DNA from: Seleniivibrio woodruffii
Lineage (GTDB): Bacteria > Chrysiogenota > Deferribacteres > Deferribacterales > Geovibrionaceae
Length of the DNA stretch: 64,000 nucleotides
Direction of reading: 5' to 3'
Assembly (NCBI RefSeq): GCF_004339245.1
Contig: NZ_SMGG01000006.1
Location: forward strand, 186,001 to 250,000
The position numbers were made by a program, and so were the translations under genes. Positions 44,867-54,687 of the stretch are shown piece by piece (position 1 is the first letter of the stretch; the number at the start of each line of letters is the position of its first letter). Under the pieces are notes generated by a model, which saw nothing but the letters and a program-made list of their open reading frames with translations, was not told where the DNA came from and made no database searches.

Positions 44867-45632
44867 TTTTCTCATCCTCATCAAGGAGTTCTTTCAGAAA
44901 CAGATATTTCAGATACACATATATAAATGAGCTGCACGCCACCGCAAAACCTGCATAGCCGTCCAGAAATCCGGCTTTCAGAATATATTTTTTGATAAAA
45001 GCGAATGCAGGCTTTATAACCAGATCGCAGTAGCAGAAGTCCTCGCCGTTTTTGTGATATGACTGGGCGGCGATCTTGGCGTATTTCACCAGACGCTGAT
45101 AGTGGTCGTATATATCCTTATATGAGTAGTGCAGAAGATGTCCGCCCCTTAGCTTCCCGGTTTTGCCATTGATCTTCAGAACATCATGGGGATCATAGCC
45201 GCCCCATTCGGGCTTGCTGTCACGCTTCACCAGACGCAGTTTCCAGTCAGGCTGCCATGAATGCTTCAGAAACTTTCCCATATAGAAAGTGCGCCTGTTC
45301 ACAGAATAGCCGTCCAGCTCCCCGCTGTTTACAGCCCTCTCAATATCCGCCCGCAGGCCTTCGTCCACAACCTCGTCACAGTCAAGACAAAGTATCCACG
45401 GCATAGTGCACTTTGCCAGTGCGGAATTTTTCTGGGCAATATGCCCCTTCCAGTCCTCATCATATACCTTTGCGCCAAGCATCCTTGCTATTTCGGGGGT
45501 GCCGTCAGTGGAGTGTGAATCCACAATGATGACCTCTGAAACAAAAGGGAGCACCGCTTTCAAAGTCCTTTCTATATTTTGCTCTTCGTTGAACGATATT
45601 ATCGCCACAGAAATCGGCAGTTTTTTTTCCAT
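44841..45632 (-). CDS. waaE: GT2 glycosyltransferase, WaaE/KdtX-like (LPS core)
   Basis: 263 residues from the ATG at 45632. ISVAIISFNEEQNIERTL, VDSHSTDGTPEIA, the DxD-like CLDCDEVVDEGL and GGYDPHDVLK are typical of the WaaE/KdtX beta-1,4-glucosyltransferase group. A C-terminal hydrophobic hairpin (AGFAVACSSFIYVYLKYLFL) may bind the membrane. It precedes and overlaps lpxK, fitting LPS assembly. Confidence 0.82.
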   Translation of the reverse strand: MEKKLPISVAIISFNEEQNIERTLKAVLPFVSEVIIVDSHSTDGTPEIARMLGAKVYDEDWKGHIAQKNSALAKCTMPWILCLDCDEVVDEGLRADIERAVNSGELDGYSVNRRTFYMGKFLKHSWQPDWKLRLVKRDSKPEWGGYDPHDVLKINGKTGKLRGGHLLHYSYKDIYDHYQRLVKYAKIAAQSYHKNGEDFCYCDLVIKPAFAFIKKYILKAGFLDGYAGFAVACSSFIYVYLKYLFLKELLDEDEKNGKDNIRR

Positions 45633-45836
45633 AATTTTCACCCTCGCAACTGGTGATTATATCAATATGGACAGAAGTTGAACAGACAATTGTTTCAAAG
45701 CCGTATTTTTCACACGTTTTTTTATAAATTTCACTTTCTTAATTTACAAAACTGTGGTTTACTCTTGCTAAAGATATAGGCAAATATTATAACGACTTTC
45801 TAATTTATTCACTAGTATGGCAAAGGAGTGATTGCT

Positions 45837-46625
45837 ATGGGATATAAGCCAGATGTTAAACCGGTTCAGTCAGTTTATCATGCGCTGCAGCTTTTCGAAG
45901 TTTTCCGCAACGCTGAAAATAAAGACGAATTTGGCGTGACCGAACTCAGCAAATCGCTGGGACTTCATAAAAACAATGTTTTCAGACTCCTCGCAACTCT
46001 CGCCTCAAGAGGGTATATCGAGCAGAATCTGAACACCGAGAACTACCGCCTCGGAATAGGCATCTTTAATCTTGGTCAGAAGTTTGTGAACAAACTCGGA
46101 ATTTTAAAACTTGCACGTCCGTTTATGGAAAAAATTGTTTCCGATGTCAACGAGTCCGTTTATATCGGAATCCTGCGTGAAGGAAACGTTATCTACCTCG
46201 ACATCGCCGAAACAAACCTCCCGGTTCGTGTCGTCTCCAGAGTGGGTAAGGACGTTCCCGCCTACTGCACCGCCATCGGCAAGGTTCAGCTGGCGTTCTC
46301 TTCCGAAGAGGAGATAAACAAGATATATATGGGCGCAAGGCTCAAAAGATACACCGACAACACAATAACCTCTCTTCCGGTTCTCAAGAAAGAGCTGAAA
46401 AGAGTGGCTGTTGACAACTATGCATTCGACAACGAGGAGTTTGAGCACAGAGTACGCTGTATAGCAGTTCCGGTTAAGGACTACCTCGGCGTGCCCGTTG
46501 CGGCTCTGTCTGTTACAGGCCCCGCATACCGGATGACCGACCACAGGATGGAAAAGGAGATACTGCCCATCGCAAGGAAATATGCGAGGGAGATCTCAAA
46601 ACGCCTCGGCTACCACGAACTGTAA
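45837..46625 (+). CDS. IclR-family transcription regulator
   Basis: 262 residues from the ATG at 45837 (AGGAG eight bases upstream). Winged helix ELSKSLGLHKNNVFRLLATL at about 37-56, then the ligand-binding domain with GTAIGK replaced by CTAIGK and the final EVR-type core EEFEHRVRCIAVPV. These sense small acids. No metabolic operon is adjacent, so the target is unknown. A clear terminator follows. Confidence 0.88.
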   Translation: MGYKPDVKPVQSVYHALQLFEVFRNAENKDEFGVTELSKSLGLHKNNVFRLLATLASRGYIEQNLNTENYRLGIGIFNLGQKFVNKLGILKLARPFMEKIVSDVNESVYIGILREGNVIYLDIAETNLPVRVVSRVGKDVPAYCTAIGKVQLAFSSEEEINKIYMGARLKRYTDNTITSLPVLKKELKRVAVDNYAFDNEEFEHRVRCIAVPVKDYLGVPVAALSVTGPAYRMTDHRMEKEILPIARKYAREISKRLGYHEL

Positions 46626-46630
46626 GATAC

Positions 46631-46657
46631 AAGCCCCGCTTCGGCGGGGCTTTTTTT
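46631..46657 (+). terminator. terminator after the iclR-family gene
   Basis: AAGCCCCGC and GCGGGGCTT with a TTCG loop, then TTTTTTT. Confidence 0.92.
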
Positions 46658-46696
46658 ATCTTGCTGATCATAGCCGGCGCATTTCTGCGTTGTCAT

Positions 46697-46745
46697 TCAA
46701 AAAATCTTTATCATGTACCCGATATGTACACTCAAAAGATTTTCC
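46697..46745. repeat. long imperfect hairpin, possible intergenic repeat
   Basis: AAAATCTTT (46701) and AAAGATTTT (46735) enclose TGTAC (46714) and GTACA (46726). Flanks CTGCGTTGTCATTC and CCGAATTCCGCCTTAAAC look like a repeat type spread in many proteobacteria, but no second copy is here. The rest of the 318-base gap has one more stem, ACATAC/GTATGT at 46865-46883, and the dnaX promoter. Confidence 0.5.
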
Positions 46746-46942
46746 GAATTCCGCCTTAAACTGCTTGGCTCTCATCAGCAAACAACCTTTAACACATAAT
46801 AACCCCTCTTAAAATTGCCGCTTAGATACGAGCAGTACAAGGAAACTCAACGAGCTGACTGCGAACATACATAAAAAGTATGTGAGCTGTTCCGAGGCAG
46901 AGCTGACGAAGTAATGCGAAGTATATAAACAGCAACTATACC

Positions 46943-46971
46943 TTGACGTTAAGGGCAACATAATTTACCTT
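46943..46971 (+). promoter_or_regulatory. dnaX promoter candidate, possibly leaderless
   Basis: TTGACG (46943-46948), 17-base spacer, TACCTT (46966-46971, weak); the dnaX ATG is six bases further at 46978 and has no Shine-Dalgarno. Confidence 0.35.
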
Positions 46972-46977
46972 CTACTT

Positions 46978-48642
46978 ATGTCATACATCGCACTAGCCAG
47001 AAAATTACGCCCGCAAAATTTTGACGAGCTTTCAGGTCAGGGGTTTGTTGTAACCACCCTGAAAAACTCCATCGAGATGGGGCGCATCGTTCACGCATAT
47101 CTTTTCACAGGCCCCAGAGGCGTGGGAAAGACCAGTGCCGCCCGTATTCTGGCAAAGGCTGTCAACTGTCTCGACCCTGACGGATGCAACCCCTGCAACA
47201 AATGCGAAAACTGCCTTGAGATAACAAGCGGAACCTCCATGGACGTTGCCGAGATCGACGGTGCATCAAACAGAGGTATCGACGAGATAAGAGATCTGCG
47301 GGAGGCCGTCCGCTTCCTGCCGATGAAGTGCAAATACAAAGTATACATAATAGACGAAGTGCACATGCTCACCGAGCACGCCTTCAACGCACTGCTCAAG
47401 ACCCTTGAGGAGCCGCCGGAATACGTCATCTTCATTCTGGCAACAACCGATCCCCACCGTATTCCTGCAACGATAATATCCCGCTGCCAGAAATACGATT
47501 TTAACAAAATACCCTTTGATATCATGTATAAAAGCCTTGCGAACGCTCTGGACAGCGAGGGCATAACCTATGAACCTGATGCCCTGAGCCTTGTCGTGCG
47601 AAACTCCGACGGGTGCATGAGGGACTCACTCTCGCTTCTGGATCAGATAATCGCATTCACCGGAGGCAGTCTGGACGAACAAAACACCTCGTTTCTGCTG
47701 GGCTACTCCGACAAGAGCATAATGAACAGACTGTTCGAAGCGGTCATAAAAGAGAATACACAGGACATTCCCCAGATATGCGCAGAGCTCACCGCCAAAG
47801 GCATAAACCATACCTTTGCGGCCGAAACCCTCATTGAGCATACGAGAAATCTGATGCTCCGCATAATCACAAAAAAGGACAATCCGGAGCTTACTTCCAA
47901 GGAGAACGAGTTCTATGCCTCTCTGGCACAGGCTTCCAGCGAACAGAGGCTTTTCGCTCTGTTTCAGGTTTTCCAGAAGCTTCTGAACGACATAAAGTTT
48001 TTCAGCTTCAGCCAGTATGTTTTCGAATTCGGAATGTATAAGGCCGCAAGCCTTTCAGGGCTTATATCCACAACGGGAATGGTTCCCGCAGGTTCGGCGA
48101 AGGCTCCTTCGGTTCCGCTTCAGTCTGCTGCGGCATCAGCACCCACAATGATACAGAAACCTCAGGCGGAGGTTTCCGCAAAGCCCACGCTCAACTCCAC
48201 CGACATTCAGCTCCAGAACATAATGAACGCACTGGAGGAGCAGAAGCAGCCCCTCGTAGCGTCAAACCTCAGCCACGGTTATATAATTCAGCTTGCTGGC
48301 GGGGTTCTATCCATCGGTTTCAGCACCGACAAAAAATTCCACTACGACTATATAGTCAGAAAACAGAACATCGACCTGCTCAACACCATAATACCGCAGG
48401 CCTTCCCCAACATTAAGGAAGTCGCAGTCACCCTTGAGCAGGATTCCAAAAAAAAAAGCATAATTGAAAAAAAGGAGCGTATTGAGACGTTCCACGACAT
48501 GCAGATCAAGAAGGAAGCCGAGCAGGACAGCATCGTAAAGCTTCTTCTGAATGAGTTTGACGGCAAGCTCCGTGACATAGACGTTCTCGCACGACCCAGT
48601 TTCGACAGCGAGGACGAAGAGCCTGATCCTGACGACATCTGA
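46978..48642 (+). CDS. dnaX: DNA polymerase III gamma/tau subunit
   Basis: 554 residues. Clamp-loader AAA+ ATPase with GPRGVGKTS, four zinc-ligand Cys (CLDPDGCNPCNKCENC), DEVHML and the SRC sensor ISRCQKYDF. The C-terminal ~190 residues are Pro/Ala/Gln-rich then charged, the tau extension. Loads the beta clamp on DNA. Five As in a row near 48451 could mark a frameshift site, but the usual A6-G signal is not clear. Confidence 0.95.
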   Translation: MSYIALARKLRPQNFDELSGQGFVVTTLKNSIEMGRIVHAYLFTGPRGVGKTSAARILAKAVNCLDPDGCNPCNKCENCLEITSGTSMDVAEIDGASNRGIDEIRDLREAVRFLPMKCKYKVYIIDEVHMLTEHAFNALLKTLEEPPEYVIFILATTDPHRIPATIISRCQKYDFNKIPFDIMYKSLANALDSEGITYEPDALSLVVRNSDGCMRDSLSLLDQIIAFTGGSLDEQNTSFLLGYSDKSIMNRLFEAVIKENTQDIPQICAELTAKGINHTFAAETLIEHTRNLMLRIITKKDNPELTSKENEFYASLAQASSEQRLFALFQVFQKLLNDIKFFSFSQYVFEFGMYKAASLSGLISTTGMVPAGSAKAPSVPLQSAAASAPTMIQKPQAEVSAKPTLNSTDIQLQNIMNALEEQKQPLVASNLSHGYIIQLAGGVLSIGFSTDKKFHYDYIVRKQNIDLLNTIIPQAFPNIKEVAVTLEQDSKKKSIIEKKERIETFHDMQIKKEAEQDSIVKLLLNEFDGKLRDIDVLARPSFDSEDEEPDPDDI

Positions 48643-48686
48643 TTTGACAATAATGTGAATTTTCTATGACCTTCCTGAGGTAAAAT

Positions 48687-48712
48687 CGCCCTAAAAAATA
48701 TTTTTCAGGGCG
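48687..48712 (+). promoter_or_regulatory. hairpin that covers the ribosome site of the next gene
   Basis: CGCCCT (48687) and AGGGCG (48707) pair around AAAAAATATTTTTC. The AGGG, eight bases before the ATG at 48719, is within the right arm, so the hairpin can hide the ribosome site. It might instead be a weak dnaX terminator. Confidence 0.45.
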
Positions 48713-48718
48713 TATTTA

Positions 48719-50824
48719 ATGTCCAAATCTAAGTTAATACTGACTTTTTTCTTTATTTTCCTCTTTTTAGACGCCAATGCCGCACAAAACCGTATAAATT
48801 TTTACGTGCCCTCTGAACTATTGTCAGACACCTCTGTCAATATAGCACTGGCAGACGCCGGAATGCTTCTGAAACAGAGCTTTCCTCATACAGCGGTTTC
48901 AATCAACGAAGTATCCGGCAATGTGAATATTCGGCTCAACGTCAGAGCCGTTAGACATAAATTGCTTCATAAACCTCCTTTTAAAGTTCTTACCAAGCTA
49001 CATGGCTACCATGTAACATCCGCCTCTATAGCCGAAGGGGCGGGTGTTACGGTGACCATCACCGCAGAAACACCTCAGGGCATTGTAAACGGAATCTACG
49101 GACTGCTTCAGCACAAGCTGGGGTTCAGGTTTTATCACCCCAAAGATACCTACGTTCCCATATACGAAAAATGGCCGCTTCCCTCACGGTTTGATTTCAG
49201 CGGGGAGCCTGTTTTTGCCAAACGGGGCTTTCACATGCACACCATGCATCCTGTGGAGCTTACCGAACCGCTTTTCGATCCGGACGTGCCTTTCGGAACC
49301 GATGAGGTGAAGCAGTATATCGACTGGCTGGTTCGCAACGGTCAGAACGTTTTCCAGTTCTGGGTTCTGCGCACTGCCGACCGCACAATCTGGCCGGAAT
49401 ACGCATCGCAGTACATCCGCTATGCAAAGGCGAGAGGGCTTGAGACGGGGGCGGTGATAAGCCTCTCCACTCTACAGCAAAAAGCGTTTCAGGCCATGGA
49501 GGTTCTGAGGCCGGAAAGTTATGAAAAGCAGATAGACAGGAACATAGGCTGGCTGATGCAGGTTCCTTTCGACTATGTATGCATAGATTTCACCATGGGC
49601 GAGTTTCTGCCCGATCTGGCTGTGCTGATGCCCGATAAGAAACGGTACATAATGGAGCTTATTTCAAAAAAATATCACCGTAAAGTGTTCGAAAACACCC
49701 ATGTCATAAAACGAAGACACTCTGAAACACCATCATATGCCGGCATGCTCATACATTCAGTAATGTTTTACGGACTGGCGGACAGCAAAGCTCCGGTATA
49801 CGGCAACGAAAATATACGGTTCATGTATGACCTGCTCCTTGAGAACAAGGACATAAGAGAGACATGGTACTGGCCGGAATCATCCTACTGGGTGACGTTC
49901 GACACATCCGTGCCCCTTTTTCTTCTGCCGTATCTGAAAAGCAGATATGAGGACATAGAGCTGTTGAAAGATGACGGAGCGGCAGGCCATGTCACCTTCA
50001 CCAGCGGCTGGGAGTGGGGTTACTGGCTCATAGACTACAGCATCGCACGGTTCACATGGCACTTGTATGAGAACGGACGGGAACTGAAGGTGCGGGAGGA
50101 TTTCGCCCTTACTGAGCTTTTCGGCAAGGATTCGGTCGGTCTCTGGCACAAGGCTGTCCTGATTCAGGAAAAATATCTGAAAAACGGAAATCTGATAGCT
50201 CTCATGGCCGCTAAGACGCCTTTCGAAGAGATGCCTTACCCTTTCAACCGGACATTTCAGCCGACTTCCGGAAGCTTTTCCGTTGTCAAGGCCGCCCTGC
50301 CCGTCATCGGGGACAGACACAGGGAGCGCATGAAAAAACAGGCGGCTCTTCTGGATGAGTTCTGGCAGCGGTTCTCCGCCGTCACGGATAAACTTGAAAA
50401 TATGCACGGCGACACAGAGTTCATGAAAGATACTCTGCGCGCCGAGATAATAAACGGCATGCGTGTCACAGCTCTCAGGGCAAAGCACCGTGAACTCACC
50501 CTTCTTGCCGCCGCCCACCGCAACACCAACCTCAGGGATTCATCGGAATATTATGTAGACAGCCTGCTGTCCCAAGCCGCAGACATACGAAAAAAGGCCG
50601 AGACCATTGTCAGACAGCAGGAACTGATCTACCGATATCCCCTCTCTCTCATCGCCAGAAAAACATCAACCCACACATCCTACACTTTCGGGTATTTATA
50701 CCCTGTCAGCGACCTGTACTTCTGGAAAAGGGAAGAGGAGCAGGTAAAGGTTTCCAGATTCGACGCTTTTTTTATGAACATATGGAATTTCACAAAAACT
50801 CTGGGGCTGGACGGACTTTTTTAG
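48719..50824 (+). CDS. secreted glycosidase-like protein (alpha-glucuronidase/DUF4838-like)
   Basis: 701 residues. A signal peptide ends near residue 22. At 115-145 the segment ETPQGIVNGIYGLLQHKLGF and FYHPKDTYVP resembles the N-terminal domain and active-site approach of GH67/GH20-like proteins, and the middle part (WLVRNGQNVFQFWVLRTADR, FTSGWEWGYWLIDYS) fits a TIM barrel. The C-terminal third is helical. It looks like a polysaccharide-acting enzyme, which is unexpected next to dnaX and a sensor kinase. No GH catalytic pair can be fixed by eye. Monocistronic; the ribosome site is in a hairpin. Confidence 0.6.
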   Translation: MSKSKLILTFFFIFLFLDANAAQNRINFYVPSELLSDTSVNIALADAGMLLKQSFPHTAVSINEVSGNVNIRLNVRAVRHKLLHKPPFKVLTKLHGYHVTSASIAEGAGVTVTITAETPQGIVNGIYGLLQHKLGFRFYHPKDTYVPIYEKWPLPSRFDFSGEPVFAKRGFHMHTMHPVELTEPLFDPDVPFGTDEVKQYIDWLVRNGQNVFQFWVLRTADRTIWPEYASQYIRYAKARGLETGAVISLSTLQQKAFQAMEVLRPESYEKQIDRNIGWLMQVPFDYVCIDFTMGEFLPDLAVLMPDKKRYIMELISKKYHRKVFENTHVIKRRHSETPSYAGMLIHSVMFYGLADSKAPVYGNENIRFMYDLLLENKDIRETWYWPESSYWVTFDTSVPLFLLPYLKSRYEDIELLKDDGAAGHVTFTSGWEWGYWLIDYSIARFTWHLYENGRELKVREDFALTELFGKDSVGLWHKAVLIQEKYLKNGNLIALMAAKTPFEEMPYPFNRTFQPTSGSFSVVKAALPVIGDRHRERMKKQAALLDEFWQRFSAVTDKLENMHGDTEFMKDTLRAEIINGMRVTALRAKHRELTLLAAAHRNTNLRDSSEYYVDSLLSQAADIRKKAETIVRQQELIYRYPLSLIARKTSTHTSYTFGYLYPVSDLYFWKREEEQVKVSRFDAFFMNIWNFTKTLGLDGLF

Positions 50825-50902
50825 TCGATAATCCGTTCAATCTTTGTTGCAATGTGTACTTTCATAATCTACTATTAAACTATTATATAATGCAGGCTCA
50901 GG

Positions 50903-52138
50903 ATGAACCCGAAACAGGACAGCACCGACTTACTGCGCACTGAAAACACAGCCCTAAGAGAACTGATCAGACGTTCATCAATAGGATACCATTCAATTGA
51001 CGATTCAGGCATTATCCTCGACATAAATCAGGTCTGGCTGGACACTCTGGGATATTCTCAGGATGAGGTTGTCGGCAGATGGTTCGGGGATTTCATACAC
51101 GAAACCTATCTGGAAAAATTCAAGGCCGGATTCTCCCGTCTGAAAGAGAAGGGAATAATCGAAAATTTCACTTTTGTTCTGAAACATAAGGACGGCAGTC
51201 CCGTTGAGCTTGTTTTCAACGGAACGGTGGAACGGGACGAGAACAGGCGCTTTATCAGAAGCCATTCGGCATTCCACAGACCCGAATCCGCCAGAATGTC
51301 CGCAGAAAACCGCATATACATGAACCTTGAAGAAAAAATACTCAGCAAGAGCCGTCTGGAGCTTATGGGCGACATGCTCTGCGCAGTTGCGCACCAGTGG
51401 CGCCAACCCCTGAACGCCCTTGCGCTTCTGGTTCAGGACACGCAGGAAATGGCCGATCTGGCAGGAATAGGCGCAGGGGAGATTAAGGACAACACGGTTC
51501 TTTCCATGGAACTGATAATGAAAATGTCCTCCACCATCGATGATTTCAGAAGTTTTTTCAGCAACAGACACGACGAAGAGCACATTCAGATAACCGATCT
51601 GCTGATGGAGTGCATCTCTCTGGTGTTCAGCCAGCTACAGCAGTCCGGGATAGATTTCTCGGTGATATGTGAATGCGAAAAGGACTATTTCTCATGCCGC
51701 AACGAACTGACCAGACCTGACTGCAAACAGACAGGCAGATATGTTCTGTGCAGCCGGATGGAGATGAAGCAGATAATCCTGAACATCATATCAAATGCAC
51801 GTTCCGCCATAATATCCTCAATTGAAAAGGGTCTGAAAAACAGGGGCGAAATGGAGTTCCATGTTAAATTTCTGAACGACAGCGTTGTGCTTTCAGTCAG
51901 GAACAACGGCGAACAGATAAAGGATGACGTTCTCAGCAGGATGTTCGAACCCTATTTCACAACAAGGGACGAGGGCGAAGGGATCGGGCTGGGGCTTTTT
52001 GTCTCAAAAACCATAATCGAAAAATACATGAAAGGCTCAATAGACATTCTTAACACCGATGCAGGGGTCATTGTGCGTATAGTTCTGCCCGTCCACAACA
52101 TGGAAACACAAACGGATAACATAATCACAAACTCATAA
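50903..52138 (+). CDS. soluble PAS sensor histidine kinase with cysteine cluster
   Basis: 411 residues, no membrane segment. One PAS domain at about 20-125 ([19 protein letters not shown]), H-box [15 protein letters not shown] with His164, N-box [12 protein letters not shown] and [10 protein letters not shown]. The region before the N-box holds Cys256, Cys258, Cys265, Cys274 and Cys283 ([11 protein letters not shown]), at the same site as in the two kinases at 19.7-23.8 kb. TATAAT at 50886 is 11 bases before the ATG, so the leader is very short. Orphan kinase; upstream of a chemoreceptor. Confidence 0.85.
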   Translation: MNPKQDSTDLLRTENTALRELIRRSSIGYHSIDDSGIILDINQVWLDTLGYSQDEVVGRWFGDFIHETYLEKFKAGFSRLKEKGIIENFTFVLKHKDGSPVELVFNGTVERDENRRFIRSHSAFHRPESARMSAENRIYMNLEEKILSKSRLELMGDMLCAVAHQWRQPLNALALLVQDTQEMADLAGIGAGEIKDNTVLSMELIMKMSSTIDDFRSFFSNRHDEEHIQITDLLMECISLVFSQLQQSGIDFSVICECEKDYFSCRNELTRPDCKQTGRYVLCSRMEMKQIILNIISNARSAIISSIEKGLKNRGEMEFHVKFLNDSVVLSVRNNGEQIKDDVLSRMFEPYFTTRDEGEGIGLGLFVSKTIIEKYMKGSIDILNTDAGVIVRIVLPVHNMETQTDNIITNS

Positions 52139-52244
52139 AATCTTAATATTCTTCATAAATCTTACAATTTTTACCTCCACTTTTAATATACAAAACTGTT
52201 TCAGACAGTTACTATCTTATTATGTATCAATGTGGGGGTTCCAA

Positions 52245-54218
52245 ATGAGTATTAAGAAAAAGATCACTCTGGCAGTGATTTTTCCGGTTGCTGCATTGCT
52301 TTTTTATTCTTTTTCGTCAATGTACAGCAACTATGCCAGCTACAAAGGAATGCAGCAGGTAAAAGCTCTGGTGGACACATCGTCAGTCATCAGCAGACTG
52401 GTTCATGAGCTTCAGAAAGAGCGTGGAATGACATCGGGATTCATCGCAAGCGGAGGAAACAAGTTCGCAGGCGAGCTTCCGGTTCAGCGTCAGGCCACCG
52501 ACAAGGCCGCAGAGGAGCTTTCTGTTTTCCTTGAGGAAGCGGACGTTCCTGTGGAGCTTAAAGCTGAAATATCATCAGTGCTTAACAAGGCATCAGGACG
52601 GAACGACATACGCCGCAAAGCAGATTCGGCTGATATTCCCGTTGCGGAAGCGGCCGGATTTTATACCGGCATAAACAACTCACTGCTTTCAGTGGTTTAC
52701 GGCGTTTCCGGAATAACCGACAACGCAGAGGTCTCACGCTCGATTCTCTCCTATGCGGGATTTCTTTATGCAAAAGAGAAAGCGGGGCTTGAGAGAGCGT
52801 TTCTCACAACCGTGCTCAGCAAGGGAAATTTCGGTTCAGGGGATTTCGGCAGATACAGCGGCATAAACGCCGAGCAGAACACATATATCTCTCTGTTTCT
52901 CAGTACGGCATCAAAAGAACTGAAAGAGATCTACGCCCAGACGGCGGGAAGCGAGGAGTTCCGCAGGGTGGATGAGCTGAGAAAGTCTGTTGCGTCAAAG
53001 TCTGACGGACAGGCCATCGGCATCGACCCGGAGGAATGGTTCAGCGCATCCACAGCCAGAATAAATCAGCTGAAAGCGGCCGACGACAAAATAGCACTCA
53101 GCATTGAAGACAAGACCAATTCACTGGTGAAAATGTCTCTTGCGGCACTCATCACAAACATTGTGATAGCCGTCGCCTCGATGGCGGCTCTTCTGGTTCT
53201 GGTATACATCATACACTTCTCAATTGTTTCGAGCATCGCAAGGCTCACAAAACTGACAGCGGCTCTGAACAGTTCAGACGCCGACCTGACCAGCAGACTG
53301 AACATTACCACCAAAGACGAGCTTCAGGAACTTGCGGAGAACGTTAACACCTTCATCGCAGGCATAGGAAATATCGTTTCCGAGGTCAAACACACCGCCG
53401 CAGTTCTGGCATCCAGCAGTTCCGAGCTAGCCGCAACGGCAGAACAGCTTACAGCCACCGTGGCCGACCAGTCCGGACAGGTTTCCGACATCGCCTCGGC
53501 AATGGAGGAGATGAACGTCACCTCCCACACCATAAACAGCCACATAGGCGAGGCGCAGCAGCTCACCGACGAAGCGTTCGACTCCACCGACAAAGGCTCA
53601 AGACAGCTTCAGACAGCTGTAAACATGGTCGACGGAATAAGGGTCAGCACCGACAACCTATCAAAAGCCATAAACAGGCTGAACGTTTCATCAGGCAAGA
53701 TAGGCGACATAGTGTTCGCCATTTCAGACATCGCAGACCAGACAAACCTTCTGGCTCTGAACGCCGCCATCGAAGCGGCAAGAGCGGGGGATGCGGGCAG
53801 AGGATTTGCCGTTGTTGCCGATGAGGTGCGCAAACTGGCAGAAAAAACACAGACAGCCACGCAGGAGATAGTCTCTATCATAAAGCAGCTCTCCGATGAT
53901 GCGAAATCCGCAGACAGCGTTATGACGGATGCCAAGCGCAACGTTGAGAACGGCGTTAGAGCTATCATGGATACAGATGTTATCTTCGGTCAGATACAGA
54001 CCGCCGTCGGCAGCGTGAAGGAATCAAACGATTTTGTAAGCGTATCCATAGGCGAACAGAGCTGTGCCATCGAAAACTCCACCGAAAATACGGCAAAATT
54101 TTCTAAGGGTATTCAGGAGAGTGCGGCGGCCGTCACCCAGATAAGCATGACAGTTGCGGATCTGGAAAGGCAGGCAGTGGAGCTTAACTCCCTTATGGAG
54201 AGGTTCAAGACAGCTTAA
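52245..54218 (+). CDS. methyl-accepting chemotaxis protein with NIT sensor domain
   Basis: 657 residues from the ATG at 52245 (GGGGG upstream). TM1 at about 10-28; a periplasmic helical domain with [17 protein letters not shown] and a second [12 protein letters not shown] repeat marks the NIT nitrate/nitrite-sensing domain. TM2 at about 300-325, HAMP, then the MCP signalling helix with the hairpin tip [22 protein letters not shown]. It would report nitrate or nitrite to CheA, sensible for a denitrifying or nitrate-ammonifying anaerobe. Confidence 0.9.
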   Translation: MSIKKKITLAVIFPVAALLFYSFSSMYSNYASYKGMQQVKALVDTSSVISRLVHELQKERGMTSGFIASGGNKFAGELPVQRQATDKAAEELSVFLEEADVPVELKAEISSVLNKASGRNDIRRKADSADIPVAEAAGFYTGINNSLLSVVYGVSGITDNAEVSRSILSYAGFLYAKEKAGLERAFLTTVLSKGNFGSGDFGRYSGINAEQNTYISLFLSTASKELKEIYAQTAGSEEFRRVDELRKSVASKSDGQAIGIDPEEWFSASTARINQLKAADDKIALSIEDKTNSLVKMSLAALITNIVIAVASMAALLVLVYIIHFSIVSSIARLTKLTAALNSSDADLTSRLNITTKDELQELAENVNTFIAGIGNIVSEVKHTAAVLASSSSELAATAEQLTATVADQSGQVSDIASAMEEMNVTSHTINSHIGEAQQLTDEAFDSTDKGSRQLQTAVNMVDGIRVSTDNLSKAINRLNVSSGKIGDIVFAISDIADQTNLLALNAAIEAARAGDAGRGFAVVADEVRKLAEKTQTATQEIVSIIKQLSDDAKSADSVMTDAKRNVENGVRAIMDTDVIFGQIQTAVGSVKESNDFVSVSIGEQSCAIENSTENTAKFSKGIQESAAAVTQISMTVADLERQAVELNSLMERFKTA

Positions 54219-54253
54219 TACCCAATATTAAACTACAGGCTAAACAATAGCCG

Positions 54254-54281
54254 TTGAAATATTTTCTAAACGTGATTTAAT
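54254..54281 (+). promoter_or_regulatory. promoter of the secreted nuclease gene, possibly leaderless
   Basis: TTGAAA (54254-54259), 16-base spacer, TTTAAT (54276-54281); the ATG is five bases further at 54287, with no Shine-Dalgarno. Confidence 0.5.
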
Positions 54282-54286
54282 TCAGC

Positions 54287-54652
54287 ATGAGGTTAATACA
54301 GATATTACTCATGCTGTTTTTTTGCGTACCGGTTTTCGCCGCCACCTATGGAGATGCGGACTGCTCTCTGGTGGAGGTTATCGACGGCGATACCATCAGG
54401 TGCGATATAAAAGGCTATCCGGATATCATCGGAAAAGGGATATCCGTGCGTTTTCGTGACATTAACACTCCGGAGATAAAAGGGGAACAGAGACCTCTAG
54501 GGCTTATCTCGAAAAAGAAACTGGAGGCTCTTCTGGCGGGAGCGGAAACCGTTACGCTGAAAGATATTTCCAGGGATAAATATTTCAGGATAGATGCGGA
54601 TATCTACCATAACGGACGAAAGATAAACACAAACGAGCTGCTACAACCTTAA
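54287..54652 (+). CDS. secreted thermonuclease-like (SNase) protein, short
   Basis: 121 residues. Signal peptide to about residue 18 (VFA). SNase-fold motifs VEVIDGDTIRC, VRFRDINTPEIKG and DKYFRIDADIYHNG provide the calcium-binding Asp and Glu and the two catalytic Arg positions. It stops at ELLQP soon after the last strand, shorter than the ~150-residue mature family size, so the C-terminal helix is missing. It is likely periplasmic. Confidence 0.82.
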   Translation: MRLIQILLMLFFCVPVFAATYGDADCSLVEVIDGDTIRCDIKGYPDIIGKGISVRFRDINTPEIKGEQRPLGLISKKKLEALLAGAETVTLKDISRDKYFRIDADIYHNGRKINTNELLQP

Positions 54653-54656
54653 TTAC

Positions 54657-54684
54657 AAAAGCCGCCCTTTGAGGCGGCTTTTTA
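54657..54684. terminator. bidirectional terminator between nuclease and hisD genes
   Basis: AAAGCCGCC and GGCGGCTTT around CTTTGA, with T-runs on both sides. Confidence 0.92.
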
Positions 54685-54687
54685 TTG

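Noticed and set aside
48440-48470. Programmed frameshift in dnaX
   Set aside because: An A-rich run exists, but I do not see the usual slippery heptamer with a following stem-loop, so a short gamma form is not supported.
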